A DNA stretch of 64,000 nucleotides from contig NZ_PCPT01000008.1 in NCBI RefSeq assembly GCF_002975435.1, forward strand, positions 62,001 through 126,000. Reading direction: 5' to 3'. A model generated the notes under the pieces. It ran no database searches and was not told the origin of the DNA. It was given only the letters and a program-made list of their open reading frames with translations. Below are positions 7,799 through 18,415 of the stretch, in pieces; position 1 is the first letter of the stretch, and each line of letters opens with the position of its first letter. The position numbers and the translations under genes are program-made. The DNA comes from Arthrobacter sp. MYb227 (GTDB lineage: Bacteria > Actinomycetota > Actinomycetes > Actinomycetales > Micrococcaceae).

Positions 7799-8665
7799 TT
7801 AGAGCCGAAGAGCCACTGTAGTAGAGCCCCAGAGCGTCAAAGCAACAAGAATCGCTACGAGTAGAGCTGTGCCCAGCCATTGCATTAGAGCCCGTTGTGT
7901 TCCTTTGGGTGCATATGCAAAAATTGCCGCCGATGCTGCGCCAATAATTAGTCCGCCAACGTGTGCCTGCCACGAGATTCCGGGAAAAATGAATCCAATG
8001 GCGAGGTTGACCGCCATCAAAATGCCGATCTGCACTACTGGAACTCCACGCGAACGCATCAACACAAAGAGTGCGGCAAACAGGCCAAAGACGGCACCCG
8101 AGGCACCTACTACTGGCGAAAGCGGGCTGGAGAACAACAACACGGCTACTGATCCGCCCATGGCGGAAATCAGATAGAGCGCCAAGAATCGTGCCCTGCC
8201 CAGCATCGGTTCAATGACTCGGCCACAGATGTAGAGCGCGTACATATTAAAGGCTATGTGCCCAATAAATGAGGGGGAGTGGGCAAAGGCTGAGGTCAGC
8301 ATGCGCCATGGTTCCGATGGCCCAAAAGGGCTTGTGTAGATGCCCGCGTACATCAGGTCATTGGTCAATCCGGAAATGGCCATCTGTAACCCAAAGACCA
8401 CTACGTTTATACCTATGAGGATATAGGTGATCAGTGGTCGTCCGTCGGTAGCTTTGCCACCAAAAAGCGTCTTGGTGCTGGGGATGTTCTTATTTGCTTC
8501 ACGAACACAATCAACGCACTGTGTGCCGACGGCCGCAGTTACCTGGCACTCGGCGCAGGCCGGGCGTCCGCAACGCTGACAGGTGACATAGGAAATTCTC
8601 TCGGGGTGGCGAGGACATACCGGCGCCGAGAGTGCCTGGTCCTGATTGGAAATGCCATAAGACAT
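7799..8665 (-). CDS. Rhomboid-family intramembrane serine protease with N-terminal zinc-binding domain
   Basis: A 288-residue protein. An N-terminal B-box-like Cys/His cluster (residues about 17-55: CPRHP, CQRC, CAEC, CVDC) precedes six to seven membrane helices. The rhomboid catalytic Ser lies in VVGASGAVFGLFAAL (GASG) and the catalytic His in SWQAHVGGLIIG. HIAFNMYALYICG carries the conserved HxxxN helix. These enzymes cleave membrane proteins within the bilayer, and the substrate here is unknown. The N-terminal zinc domain is common in actinobacterial rhomboids near the origin. The ATG at 8665 is used. It lies upstream of, and is transcribed toward, the DnaA-box cluster. Confidence 0.93.
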   Translation of the reverse strand: MSYGISNQDQALSAPVCPRHPERISYVTCQRCGRPACAECQVTAAVGTQCVDCVREANKNIPSTKTLFGGKATDGRPLITYILIGINVVVFGLQMAISGLTNDLMYAGIYTSPFGPSEPWRMLTSAFAHSPSFIGHIAFNMYALYICGRVIEPMLGRARFLALYLISAMGGSVAVLLFSSPLSPVVGASGAVFGLFAALFVLMRSRGVPVVQIGILMAVNLAIGFIFPGISWQAHVGGLIIGAASAAIFAYAPKGTQRALMQWLGTALLVAILVALTLWGSTTVALRL

Positions 8666-8796
8666 TGGAAAGTTCTCCTGCGTGTTTGCTCATCCACCGG
8701 GAATATCGGGGGCCTGAGAATATGATGCCTTACCAAGATCGAAAATAAGTAGTGATTGTGCCTTGGTGGGTGCGTTAAGTTGCATGCTTTAAGCAA

Positions 8797-8846
8797 AACG
8801 GCTCCGAGTACCGCCGCTGATAGCGGTTTAGGTAGTCGGAGCCGTT
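8797..8846 (-). terminator. Terminator of the cyclophilin gene
   Basis: AACGGCTCCGA pairs with TCGGAGCCGTT around a loop. On the minus strand it is followed by TTTTGCTT, so it ends leftward transcripts before the rhomboid gene. Confidence 0.8.
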
Positions 8847-8889
8847 GTCTAGCCCTCTACGGGGGATATCCCGCAGCTGAGCCGAACCT

Positions 8890-9435
8890 CTAGAGCTTGA
8901 CGATGTCGATGCTGGAGATTACTACGTCTTCAAGTGGCTTGTCGCGACCATCGGTTGCTGTTGCGTTCAGCGCGTCAACAACCTTGCGGGAAGCTTCTTC
9001 GGTGACGTCACCAAAGATGGTGTGCTTGCCCTGCAGCCAGGTGGTCGGAACCGAGGTGATGAAGAACTGGGAGCCGTTGGTGCCCTTGCCGCCACGGGTA
9101 CCGGCGTTGGCCATTGCCAGCTTGTACGATTCGCGGAAGTCTAGATCCGGGTTGATTTCGTCATCAAAGTTATAGCCCGGGCCACCAATGCCCTGTCCCA
9201 GCGGATCGCCGCCCTGGATCATGAAATCGGAGATGATGCGGTGGAAAATGGTGCCGTTGTACAACGGGGTGTTGACCTTCTCTTCGCCGCTCTTCGGGTC
9301 GGTCCAGGTCTGTTCGCCGTTTGAGAGGCCAACGAAGTTCGCAACCGTCTTCGGTGCATGATTGCCGAAGAGGTTGACGACGATGTCGCCCAGGTTGGTG
9401 TGGATGGTCGCTGTGTGCGTAGGGATTGCAGTCAT
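8890..9435 (-). CDS. ppiA: Cyclophilin-type peptidyl-prolyl cis-trans isomerase
   Basis: A 181-residue cytoplasmic cyclophilin. The fold starts at [29 protein letters not shown]. The active-site Arg-Phe region is [19 protein letters not shown]. The substrate-pocket [10 protein letters not shown] and the tryptophan-loop [14 protein letters not shown] are both present. No signal peptide is visible, so it acts on cytosolic proteins. The ATG at 9435 is preferred to the upstream in-frame start at 9462, because GGAAGA lies eight bases ahead and the protein then begins in the family's usual way. Monocistronic, with its own hairpin terminator. Confidence 0.95.
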   Translation of the reverse strand: MTAIPTHTATIHTNLGDIVVNLFGNHAPKTVANFVGLSNGEQTWTDPKSGEEKVNTPLYNGTIFHRIISDFMIQGGDPLGQGIGGPGYNFDDEINPDLDFRESYKLAMANAGTRGGKGTNGSQFFITSVPTTWLQGKHTIFGDVTEEASRKVVDALNATATDGRDKPLEDVVISSIDIVKL

Positions 9436-9595
9436 AAATTCATTCTTCCATGACCCCAGCAAGCCCGTAAGCCAATGGCTACGCGTTCAGTGAACACCGC
9501 CTAAGACCACCCATATATACCTGCTCGGTAATAGCTCTATGACTTTGGACACCGTAGGCTAGGAAAAAGCCACCAAAACGATAGAGGGGTTCATT

Positions 9596-10600
9596 GTGAA
9601 GTCAGAACGTATTGGACGCGACTTCGGTGAAAGTATTGCTACGGGTGCGGAACAGGCACTGGATTGGGCTGCACCGAAGATTGACACTGCAGTGAAATGG
9701 GCAGTACCGCGGATTGAAAAGGGCATCGAGACCGCATCACCGAAAATTCAGGAGGGGCTAAATTGGGCCGCTCACGAACTTTCCGAAACGGTATCGAAGG
9801 TAACACCGATGCTTCAAGAATCCCTTGAACGCGTGGGGCCCAAGATCTCTTCGGCAATTGATGAGGCCACCCCTCGAGTTCAAAAAGCAGTGGATAGGGC
9901 AACTCCGGCCCTACACGATGCAATAGACAAGGCCTCGCCTGCCCTACTGCATGCACGTGATCTTGTGGTCAACGACTATCTTCCGGCTGCCCAGGAAAAG
10001 TTGGGACAGGCTGCCGATTTCACTACACGCAAGCTTGACGAAGTTCAGCTGCCAGCTGCAGTGGAAAATATTGTTGAGTCATTGACCCCCGAGCCGCAGA
10101 CTCTTGAAAGACTTCAACACGCGGCCACAGCAGCCATTGATAAGACAAGCAAGGAGCTTCAAGCCGTGCCAAAACCTGCCAAAAAGAAAAAGGGACTGCT
10201 GATCTTCGCGATCATCGCAGCTGCCGGTACCGCTGCGGTTGCCGCATGGCGAGCCTCAAAACCGATCGATGACCCGTGGAAGACCCCTGCTCCGGTTGAA
10301 CCAACTGTGATCCGTGCAAATATTCCTACAGAAACCAAGGCAACGGTTGAAGAGGTTCGTGAAGAAGTAGCAGCTTCAGCAGCCGAAGCTAAAAAGACGG
10401 TGGGGGATGCCGCCGCTACTGCGGGAGAAAAAGTGAAGGAAGCCGCTTCGGATCTCCCCGAGAACGCTTCCGAGGCGATTAGCCAGGCCAAGCACAAGGC
10501 AGAAGAGGCAGCGCACGATGCTGCTGCCAAGGTTTCAGAGACTCTAGAAGAAACTAAGTCAGCGATTCCTAAGCCTGCACCGCACACCAAAAAGCAGTAA
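9596..10600 (+). CDS. Amphipathic helical-repeat membrane-anchored protein, function unknown
   Basis: 334 residues. From residue about 20 to 115 an 11-residue-like amphipathic repeat recurs (APKIDTAVKWAVPRIEKGIE, SPKIQEGLNWAAHELSE, GPKISSAIDE, TPRVQKAVDR, TPALHDAIDK). Each repeat has Pro near the start and alternating hydrophobic/charged positions. A Lys cluster (KPAKKKKG) precedes a single membrane helix (LLIFAIIAAAGTAAVAAW). An Ala/Glu/Lys-rich predicted coiled coil (EEVREEVAASAAEAKKTV through AAAKVSETLEETKS) makes up the C-terminus. The pattern resembles apolipoprotein/LEA-like surface-binding helices and YtxH-type stress proteins, but I do not recognise a named family. The GTG start at 9596 has AGAGGGG upstream. 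Confidence 0.8.
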   Translation: MKSERIGRDFGESIATGAEQALDWAAPKIDTAVKWAVPRIEKGIETASPKIQEGLNWAAHELSETVSKVTPMLQESLERVGPKISSAIDEATPRVQKAVDRATPALHDAIDKASPALLHARDLVVNDYLPAAQEKLGQAADFTTRKLDEVQLPAAVENIVESLTPEPQTLERLQHAATAAIDKTSKELQAVPKPAKKKKGLLIFAIIAAAGTAAVAAWRASKPIDDPWKTPAPVEPTVIRANIPTETKATVEEVREEVAASAAEAKKTVGDAAATAGEKVKEAASDLPENASEAISQAKHKAEEAAHDAAAKVSETLEETKSAIPKPAPHTKKQ

Positions 10601-10627
10601 TAAATAAATAGTAGAAAAATTTTTTTG

Positions 10628-10687
10628 AGGCGGTGCGCTTCAACTCCGGCTCTTTAGTTGAAGCCGTGTGGGACGCGCACCGCCTTT
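10628..10687. terminator. Bidirectional terminator between the helical-repeat protein and the DMT transporter
   Basis: AGGCGGTGCGC pairs with GCGCACCGCCT, and an inner TTCAACT/AGTTGAA extends the stem. Runs of T flank it on both strands (CCTTTGT on plus; AAAAAAATTTTT-side on minus). Confidence 0.8.
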
Positions 10688-10735
10688 GTAATGCCCAGCG
10701 CGCCTCTCGTGCACAAGATTGCCCACCAAGGCGTC

Positions 10736-11632
10736 TCAGGTGCTTCTGGTGGCCTTCAGGCTGGTTGTCATTGCCTTAGCCTTGCCTTGGCCTCGCACAA
10801 CGAAGACCAGCCCGGCAAGAATGACAGCCAGGCCAATGATTGTTCCCGCAGGTAATACCTGGCCCAGGAAAAGTGCGGCGAGGAGTGCAGCACCAGGAAT
10901 TTCTAAAAGAATCAATGTTGAAACCGTCAGCGGGCCAAGGCTTGAAACTAAATGGTTGAATGCCGAGTGGCCTAAAATCTGGGCGAAGACCGCAAGGGCA
11001 ATAATTCCTACCCAGCCTCGTGCATCAAAACCCCAGAGAGGGATATTAAAAGCAAGGCAGATTCCTAAGAGAATGATCGAGGTCATTCCATAGCACAACG
11101 TCGTGTAGGTGCTGGTGCTCATTGGTGCTCGTGCCTTGGAGCCGGCCATGGTGTAGGCGGCAGCAAGAATTCCGCCAATTACGGCAAGCCCATCCCCGAT
11201 CAAGGCCTCTTGTCCGGATCCAATATCGAATCCGGTAATGACAACAACGCCTGTGAATGACAGCACAATGCCAAGTCCCACACGCCAGCCATAGCGGGTA
11301 CCGCGCATTGTTTGGAATAAGGCAATCCATACGGCCTGCAGGCAGACCAACGCAGTTGAGGCGGCGACGGTAGTCATTCGGATTGAAATCATGAAGCATA
11401 CAAAGTGCAATGCCAACGCAAACGCAGCAACGGTGCTCCAACCCCATTCACGTTTGCGTAGCTGAGCGAATGAGCGAGGATTGTTAATGGCTGCTGGTAC
11501 TGCCATGACTGCCGTGCCAATGGCATTACGCCAAAAGGCCATGGCAAGTACCGGGACCGCCGGAAATGCAGCAATGATCGGTCCGGAGGCTGCAACACCT
11601 AGGACACCGATTAACGCTAAAAGAAAATTCAC
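10736..11632 (-). CDS. EamA/DMT-superfamily transporter
   Basis: 298 residues with about ten membrane helices arranged as two EamA repeats. The first starts at LALIGVLGVAASGPIIAAFPAVPVLAMAFWRNAIG. The second starts at GLAVIGGILAAAYTMAGSKAR and ends with PGAALLAALFLGQVLPAGTIIGLAVILAGLVFVV. Members export amino acids or other metabolites, and the substrate here is unknown. The GTG start at 11632 is chosen because the frame upstream runs into the tRNA-Ala terminator region. GATGGA lies just upstream, and an overlapping ATGGACTCGTGA mini-frame ends on the start codon. Confidence 0.88.
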   Translation of the reverse strand: MNFLLALIGVLGVAASGPIIAAFPAVPVLAMAFWRNAIGTAVMAVPAAINNPRSFAQLRKREWGWSTVAAFALALHFVCFMISIRMTTVAASTALVCLQAVWIALFQTMRGTRYGWRVGLGIVLSFTGVVVITGFDIGSGQEALIGDGLAVIGGILAAAYTMAGSKARAPMSTSTYTTLCYGMTSIILLGICLAFNIPLWGFDARGWVGIIALAVFAQILGHSAFNHLVSSLGPLTVSTLILLEIPGAALLAALFLGQVLPAGTIIGLAVILAGLVFVVRGQGKAKAMTTSLKATRST

Positions 11633-11702
11633 GAGTCCATCTTTAAATGCCGGAAATGAGCCAACTATAGACGCCGTGTATAATTTTGGAGTCTTTGGGG
11701 AA

Positions 11703-11738
11703 CGCGAAAGGCCCGGAACATGTGTTCCGGGCCTTTCG
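11703..11738 (-). terminator. Terminator downstream of tRNA-Ala
   Basis: GCGAAAGGCCCGGAACA pairs perfectly with its complement across a two-base loop, just 3' of tRNA-Ala on the minus strand. Confidence 0.8.
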
Positions 11739-11744
11739 CTACTG

Positions 11745-11817
11745 TGGAGACTAGGGGGGTCGAACCCCTGACCTGAAGCTTGCAAAGCTACCGCTCTACC
11801 AACTGAGCTAAGTCCCC
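11745..11817 (-). tRNA. tRNA-Ala (anticodon TGC)
   Basis: A 73-nt cloverleaf. Acceptor arm GGGGACT/AGTCTCC includes the G3-U70 wobble pair that identifies alanine tRNAs. The D arm contains AGCTCAGTTGGTAGAGC. The anticodon loop CTTTGCAAG carries TGC, and the T arm is GGGGTTCGACCCC. Discriminator base A; CCA is not encoded. Confidence 0.97.
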
Positions 11818-11825
11818 GTATGAAT

Positions 11826-11942
11826 TCAGCTTACCTTATCGGTACCCTGACTCCAGCTGGCCTTATCGGCCGATGATTTCTTCATCTTACGATAGCCTAT
11901 AATGCCGACGGCTATTGCCGCAAACACCAGAAGTTTCCGCAT
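11826..11942 (-). CDS. DLW-39 family small protein (38 aa)
   Basis: A very short frame with a good ribosome binding site (AAGGAAG, five bases before the ATG at 11942). The product starts MRKLLVFAAIAVGIIGYRKM, a single membrane anchor followed by a basic stretch, and ends KASWSQGTDKVS. It matches the small actinobacterial DLW-39 family in length, position and pattern (hydrophobic N-terminus, YRK, then a D/S-W motif), though the DLW triplet itself reads ASW here. It lies between the tRNA-Ile and tRNA-Ala genes, the usual place for this family downstream of gyrA. Function unknown. Confidence 0.75.
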   Translation of the reverse strand: MRKLLVFAAIAVGIIGYRKMKKSSADKASWSQGTDKVS

Positions 11943-11982
11943 GGATACTTCCTTTCAACTACCTATCGGATGAGGGAATCCG

Positions 11983-12056
11983 TGGGCGTACCTGGACTTG
12001 AACCAGGGACCTCGTCGTTATCAGCGACGCGCTCTAACCGCCTGAGCTATACGCCC
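11983..12056 (-). tRNA. tRNA-Ile (anticodon GAT)
   Basis: A 74-nt cloverleaf with acceptor GGGCGTA/TACGCCC, D arm AGCTCAGGCGGTTAGAGC, anticodon loop CTGATAA (GAT) and T arm with GGTTCAAGTCC. The gyrA-tRNA-Ile-tRNA-Ala order is conserved in Actinobacteria. Confidence 0.97.
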
Positions 12057-12114
12057 TCTTTGTTCCTGCTGGGAACGAGATAAAACTTTACATGACAATT
12101 GCCCAAACAAACAA

Positions 12115-12159
12115 ATCGGCCCCCGCTGCGGCTTCTTTCAAAGTGCTGCGGGGGCCGAA
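12115..12159 (-). terminator. Terminator of the gyrB-gyrA-DUF3566 operon
   Basis: TTCGGCCCCCGC pairs with GCGGGGGCCGA in a long GC-rich stem. On the minus strand it is followed by TTTGTTTGTTT, 20 bases after the DUF3566 stop. Confidence 0.85.
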
Positions 12160-12178
12160 TTTGGCGTATTTCCGGGGA

Positions 12179-12769
12179 TTAATCGTCCGTGAGAGTTACG
12201 CCAATGCCACCAACAAGGGTTGATGAAAGGTTATAAAGCACCGCAGCAAGCATTGAGAGTGCTGTGAGTAGCACCACATTCACTACGGCAATGATGGTTG
12301 CGAAGGACGCAACCTGGCCCAGCGAGGCAAGTTTCGCAAGATCAAATTCGGTGCCAATGATCTCCGCAAGCAGCGTGTTGATGGTGCCAAAGATTCCGGT
12401 CAGATCCAGAACAGTCCAGAACACCACGGTCGCGACGACCGTAACAATGCCCAGCGCGACGGAGAGCAGGAATGCCATCTTCAGCACCGACCAGGGGTCA
12501 ACCTTGGAGATGAGCAGGCGCGCCTTGCGAACCTTCGCCTTGGGTGCAGGACGCACCAATTGCTGCGGGCGGGAACCCGCGGGAGCTCCCGCGGGGCGCT
12601 GCCCTGCCGGACGCTGACCCGCTGGACGCGTACCTGCTGGGCGCTGTGCGGTGCCGGGCCGCGGTGCCGAGCCCGCCGGACGCGGGGCGCCTACCGGGGC
12701 CTGTCGTGGCGCTGCGGGACGGGTGCCACCAGTGCCGCCCGCGGGGCGGGGGGTGTTCGGGGTGCTCAC
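12179..12769 (-). CDS. DUF3566 membrane protein
   Basis: 196 residues. The N-terminal half is a low-complexity Pro/Ala/Gly/Arg-rich tail (repeats of [15 protein letters not shown] type), probably disordered and cationic. The DUF3566 domain starts at [38 protein letters not shown] and contains two membrane helices (the second is [25 protein letters not shown]). It ends in [12 protein letters not shown]. The GTG start overlaps the gyrA stop (GTGA), so it is translationally coupled to gyrA, which is the standard actinobacterial arrangement. The function is unknown. Confidence 0.9.
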   Translation of the reverse strand: MSTPNTPRPAGGTGGTRPAAPRQAPVGAPRPAGSAPRPGTAQRPAGTRPAGQRPAGQRPAGAPAGSRPQQLVRPAPKAKVRKARLLISKVDPWSVLKMAFLLSVALGIVTVVATVVFWTVLDLTGIFGTINTLLAEIIGTEFDLAKLASLGQVASFATIIAVVNVVLLTALSMLAAVLYNLSSTLVGGIGVTLTDD

Positions 12770-15453
12770 GCGTTACCTCCGTCGTTGGTGACCTCGTCGT
12801 TTTCCCCAATGATCGCTTGGGTTTCAACAGCCGATTCTTCTGCTGCAGGAGCGTCGGAGGCCATGTCTTGTGTCTTTTCCGCGTTCAACGGTACTGCATC
12901 TTCCTCGGGATTCTCTCCGAGTCCGCGTTCAGTATTCTTTGCCACCGCAATGATGCGGTCCTTCTTATCTGGCTTGGCAAAGATGACACCCATGGTGTCA
13001 CGACCCTTGGCCGGGACCTGGTTCACATCGGAGCGGACAACCTTGCCGCCCTCCATGACCACAAGAACCTCGTCCTCATCATTGACAATTAGTGCGCCAA
13101 CCAAGTCGCCACGCTCTTCGGCGAGCTTGGCCACCTTGATACCAATGCCGCCGCGGGACTGCACACGATATTCGGCGACCGAGGTGCGCTTGGCATAACC
13201 CGCCTCTGTGACAACAAACACATAAGAATCTTCGGTGACAACATCCGCTGCCAACAATTCATCCTCGTTACGGAACTTCATGCCCGTCACACCGGACGTG
13301 GCACGGCCCATGGGGCGCAGTGCCTCATCCGTGGCGGTGAAGCGCACCGACTGGCCCTTGCGGGAAACGAGCATCAAATCGTCGGTGTCGGAAATCAGCT
13401 GTGCTGAGACAAGCTCGTCGCCTTCACGCAGGTTGATAGCGATCACGCCGGCGGTGCGGTTGGTGTCATAATCCGCCAGGCGAGTCTTCTTGACCAGGCC
13501 ATTGCGGGTGGCAAGCACCAAGTACGGGGCATCGTCGTAGGTACGCAGATCAAGGACCTGAGCAATGTGCTCATCCGGCTGGAAGGCCATCACGTTTGCC
13601 ACGTGCTGGCCCTTGGCGTCGCGGCCTGCCTCGGCAAGCTCGTAGCACTTGGTGCGGTACACGCGGCCGTGGTTGGTGAAGAACAGCAGCCAGTTGTGCG
13701 TGGTGGTGACGAAGAAGTGCTCAACGACGTCATCCCCGCGCAGCTGTGCGCCCTTGATGCCCTTGCCGCCGCGGTGCTGCGAGCGGTAGTTATCCGAACG
13801 GGTGCGCTTGACGTAGCCGCCGCGGGTGATGGTGACGACCATTTCCTCTTCGGGGATTAGGTCCTCGACGCTCATGTCGCCGTCGTAGCCCATCAGCACC
13901 TTGGTGCGGCGGTCATCGCCGTGCTTGTCGACGATCTCCGCGAGTTCCTCGGAGATGATGGTGCGCTGGCGCTGCGGATCGGCCAGAATCGCCTTGTATT
14001 CGGCGATTTCCAGTTCCAATTCGCTGTGGCGGTCTTGAATCTTCTGGCGTTCCAGGGCTGCCAGGCGGCGCAGCTGCATGTCGAGGATGGCACGCGCCTG
14101 AATTTCGTCAATGGACAGTAATTCCATCAGCCCGTCACGTGCGGCCTCGGTGGTGGAGGAACGGCGGATCAACGCAATGACCTCATCGAGCGCGTCAAGT
14201 GCCTTGAGCAGACCACGCAGAATGTGGGCTTCGTCCTCGGCCTTGCGCAGGCGGAAGGCCGTGCGGCGGGCAATGACTTCCATCTGGTGGTTAACCCAGT
14301 GACGGATAAATGCGTCAACCGAAAGGGTACGTGGCACTCCGTCAACGATCGCGAGCATATTCGCGGAGAAGTTGGACTGCAGCTCGGTGTGCTTGTACAG
14401 GTTGTTGAGCACAACCTTGGCCACGGCATCGCGCTTGAGCACGATAACCAAACGCTGACCGGTACGGCCCGAGGTCTCATCGCGTAGATCCGCAATGCCG
14501 GCGACCTTGCCGTCCTTGACCAGCTCGGCGATCTTCACGGCCAGGTTATCCGGGTTGGCCTGGTACGGCAGCTCGGTGACAACTAGGCAGGTGCGGCCCT
14601 GAAGTTCTTCCACGGAGACAACCGCGCGCATGGTGATGGAGCCACGACCCGTGCGGTAGGCATCGGCAATGCCCTTGGTGCCAAGAATCATCGCCCCGGT
14701 GGGGAAGTCCGGGCCCTTGATGCGCAGCATCAATTCTTCGAGCAATTCCTCACGGGTTGCTTCCGGGTTCTCCAGGTACCACTGCACTCCGCTTGCGACT
14801 TCGCGCAGGTTGTGCGGCGGAATGTTGGTGGCCATACCCACGGCAATGCCTGAAGAGCCGTTGACCAACAGGTTCGGGAAACGGGCCGGCAGGATGGTTG
14901 GTTCCTGGTTTTTGCCGTCGTAGTTGTCCTGGAAATCAACGGTGTCTTCGTTGATATCGCGGACCATTTCCATGGCCAGCTGGGACATCTTGGTTTCGGT
15001 GTAACGCGGTGCAGCGGCACCATCATTGCCCGGGGAGCCGAAGTTACCTTGGCCCAGTGCCAGCGGGTAACGCATGGTCCAGTCCTGGATCAAACGTACC
15101 AGCGCATCGTAGATGGCAGTGTCGCCGTGTGGGTGGTACTGGCCCATGACTTCGCCGACCACGCGGGCACACTTGTTGTACGAGCGCTCCGGGCGGTAGC
15201 CGCCGTCGTACATCGCGTAGATCACGCGGCGGTGTACTGGCTTTAGGCCATCGCGCACGTCCGGTAGTGCACGGCCCACGATGACCGCCATGGCGTAGTC
15301 AAGGTAGGAGCGCTGCATTTCGGTCTGCAGGTCGATCTGGTCGATTTTGTCGTGGCCGATGCGAACCTCGACGTCGTCAATGACCTCGCCCTCAACGATT
15401 GATTCGTTGCCTGGCGTTGGTTCCTGCGGGTTTTCGGGAGTCTGATCGCTCAT
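12766..15453 (-). CDS. gyrA: DNA gyrase subunit A
   Basis: 895 residues. GyrA breaks and rejoins DNA and, with GyrB, introduces negative supercoils. The winged-helix breakage domain contains the quinolone-resistance region [15 protein letters not shown], with Thr at 112 (the E. coli Ser83 position) and Asp at 116. The catalytic Tyr is at 151 (AAPRYTETK). The coiled coil with the C-gate follows ([21 protein letters not shown], about residues 440-460). A six-bladed C-terminal DNA-wrapping domain has the GyrA box around [10 protein letters not shown]. An acidic tail ends the protein. It lies downstream of gyrB (61-base gap) and is coupled to DUF3566. Confidence 0.98.
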   Translation of the reverse strand: MSDQTPENPQEPTPGNESIVEGEVIDDVEVRIGHDKIDQIDLQTEMQRSYLDYAMAVIVGRALPDVRDGLKPVHRRVIYAMYDGGYRPERSYNKCARVVGEVMGQYHPHGDTAIYDALVRLIQDWTMRYPLALGQGNFGSPGNDGAAAPRYTETKMSQLAMEMVRDINEDTVDFQDNYDGKNQEPTILPARFPNLLVNGSSGIAVGMATNIPPHNLREVASGVQWYLENPEATREELLEELMLRIKGPDFPTGAMILGTKGIADAYRTGRGSITMRAVVSVEELQGRTCLVVTELPYQANPDNLAVKIAELVKDGKVAGIADLRDETSGRTGQRLVIVLKRDAVAKVVLNNLYKHTELQSNFSANMLAIVDGVPRTLSVDAFIRHWVNHQMEVIARRTAFRLRKAEDEAHILRGLLKALDALDEVIALIRRSSTTEAARDGLMELLSIDEIQARAILDMQLRRLAALERQKIQDRHSELELEIAEYKAILADPQRQRTIISEELAEIVDKHGDDRRTKVLMGYDGDMSVEDLIPEEEMVVTITRGGYVKRTRSDNYRSQHRGGKGIKGAQLRGDDVVEHFFVTTTHNWLLFFTNHGRVYRTKCYELAEAGRDAKGQHVANVMAFQPDEHIAQVLDLRTYDDAPYLVLATRNGLVKKTRLADYDTNRTAGVIAINLREGDELVSAQLISDTDDLMLVSRKGQSVRFTATDEALRPMGRATSGVTGMKFRNEDELLAADVVTEDSYVFVVTEAGYAKRTSVAEYRVQSRGGIGIKVAKLAEERGDLVGALIVNDEDEVLVVMEGGKVVRSDVNQVPAKGRDTMGVIFAKPDKKDRIIAVAKNTERGLGENPEEDAVPLNAEKTQDMASDAPAAEESAVETQAIIGENDEVTNDGGNA

Positions 15454-15514
15454 CGATTTCTTCCTCTAGTCAAAAGTCTGTGTATAAAACGCTAAAAGTG
15501 CAGATATCTGTGGA

Positions 15515-17608
<2,094 letters not shown>

Positions 17609-17671
17609 AGGTGCTACAGACTCCTCAAACAGTGGAAGGCCGGACACCGGTGGGTGGCCGATCATGAACCA

Positions 17672-17695
17672 GCGTTTCCCCGCATAGGGAAACGC
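17672..17695. repeat. Inverted repeat in the gyrB leader
   Basis: GCGTTTCCC-CGCATA-GGGAAACGC lies 64 bases before the preferred gyrB start. It may be an operator or a leader hairpin. There is no T-run, so it is not a typical terminator. Confidence 0.5.
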
Positions 17696-17866
17696 CCTAC
17701 CCTAATTCTACCGTGTCCGACCAAATTTTGACGTGATTGAGCGTACACAACATGCCGTCAATAGCCGCTAATCATGCGTAGAACCGTTTTATTCAACCCG
17801 ACGCGGGGGGCTATGTACCCTGAGGGCTCCCAGTGCGCCAGTGAGCCCGCTACGCGTTCAACATTT

Positions 17867-18415
17867 TTACCCGTAGGTATCGCGTGGACCGCGTCCCTTA
17901 ACCGAGCGCCCGCCATGGCGCCAACTTGGTGCAGAAGGCCCAAGGACCCGAATAACGGTAATAACTCCTTGCCCAAGCTCGCGATCAAAATGCTTAAGCA
18001 GTTCATGTGAAAGTAACCGAATTTGGGTGGCCCAGGTTGTTGAATCACAACGTACAACTACCGTTGAATCTTCGAAAGATTCTGGGCTGCAGTGCTCGGC
18101 AATTTGCGGTCCAACAAGCTCATTCCAGCGCGAGAGTACCGAACCAACGGCAACCGGTGCGCTCCATCCGCGGTCACGCACAATCTTGCCGAAAAGGTTT
18201 CCAATTTCTTGGGGATCTCGGCCATCAGAATATTTGGGGGGTGCGCTGCTGTCGCGTCGGCGCGCCTTGCGAGCCGCCGCATTTTCCTCAAATTTTGCTG
18301 CTTTTGCCGCATCTATTCGTGCTTCGCCACGACTGATTGCCGATTCTCGCATTCGGTTTAAGATCGCACGCGCAGCATCTAATGCTTCTGGCTTGTGTGG
18401 ATCTTCTTCACTCAT
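17867..18415 (-). CDS. dciA: DciA family protein (DUF721), helicase-loader-like
   Basis: 182 residues. DciA-type proteins interact with and help load the replicative helicase DnaB in bacteria lacking DnaC. The DUF721 fold spans LFGKIVRDRGWSAPVAVGSVLSRWNELVGPQIAEHCSPESFEDSTVVVRCDSTTWATQIRLLSHELLKHFDRELG. The N-terminus is charged and predicted helical (RGEARIDAAKAAKFEENAAARKARRR), and the short C-terminal tail is Gly/Arg-rich. The ATG start overlaps the recF stop. The position between recF and gyrB is the usual actinobacterial one (the Rv0004 position in M. tuberculosis). Confidence 0.92.
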   Translation of the reverse strand: MSEEDPHKPEALDAARAILNRMRESAISRGEARIDAAKAAKFEENAAARKARRRDSSAPPKYSDGRDPQEIGNLFGKIVRDRGWSAPVAVGSVLSRWNELVGPQIAEHCSPESFEDSTVVVRCDSTTWATQIRLLSHELLKHFDRELGQGVITVIRVLGPSAPSWRHGGRSVKGRGPRDTYG

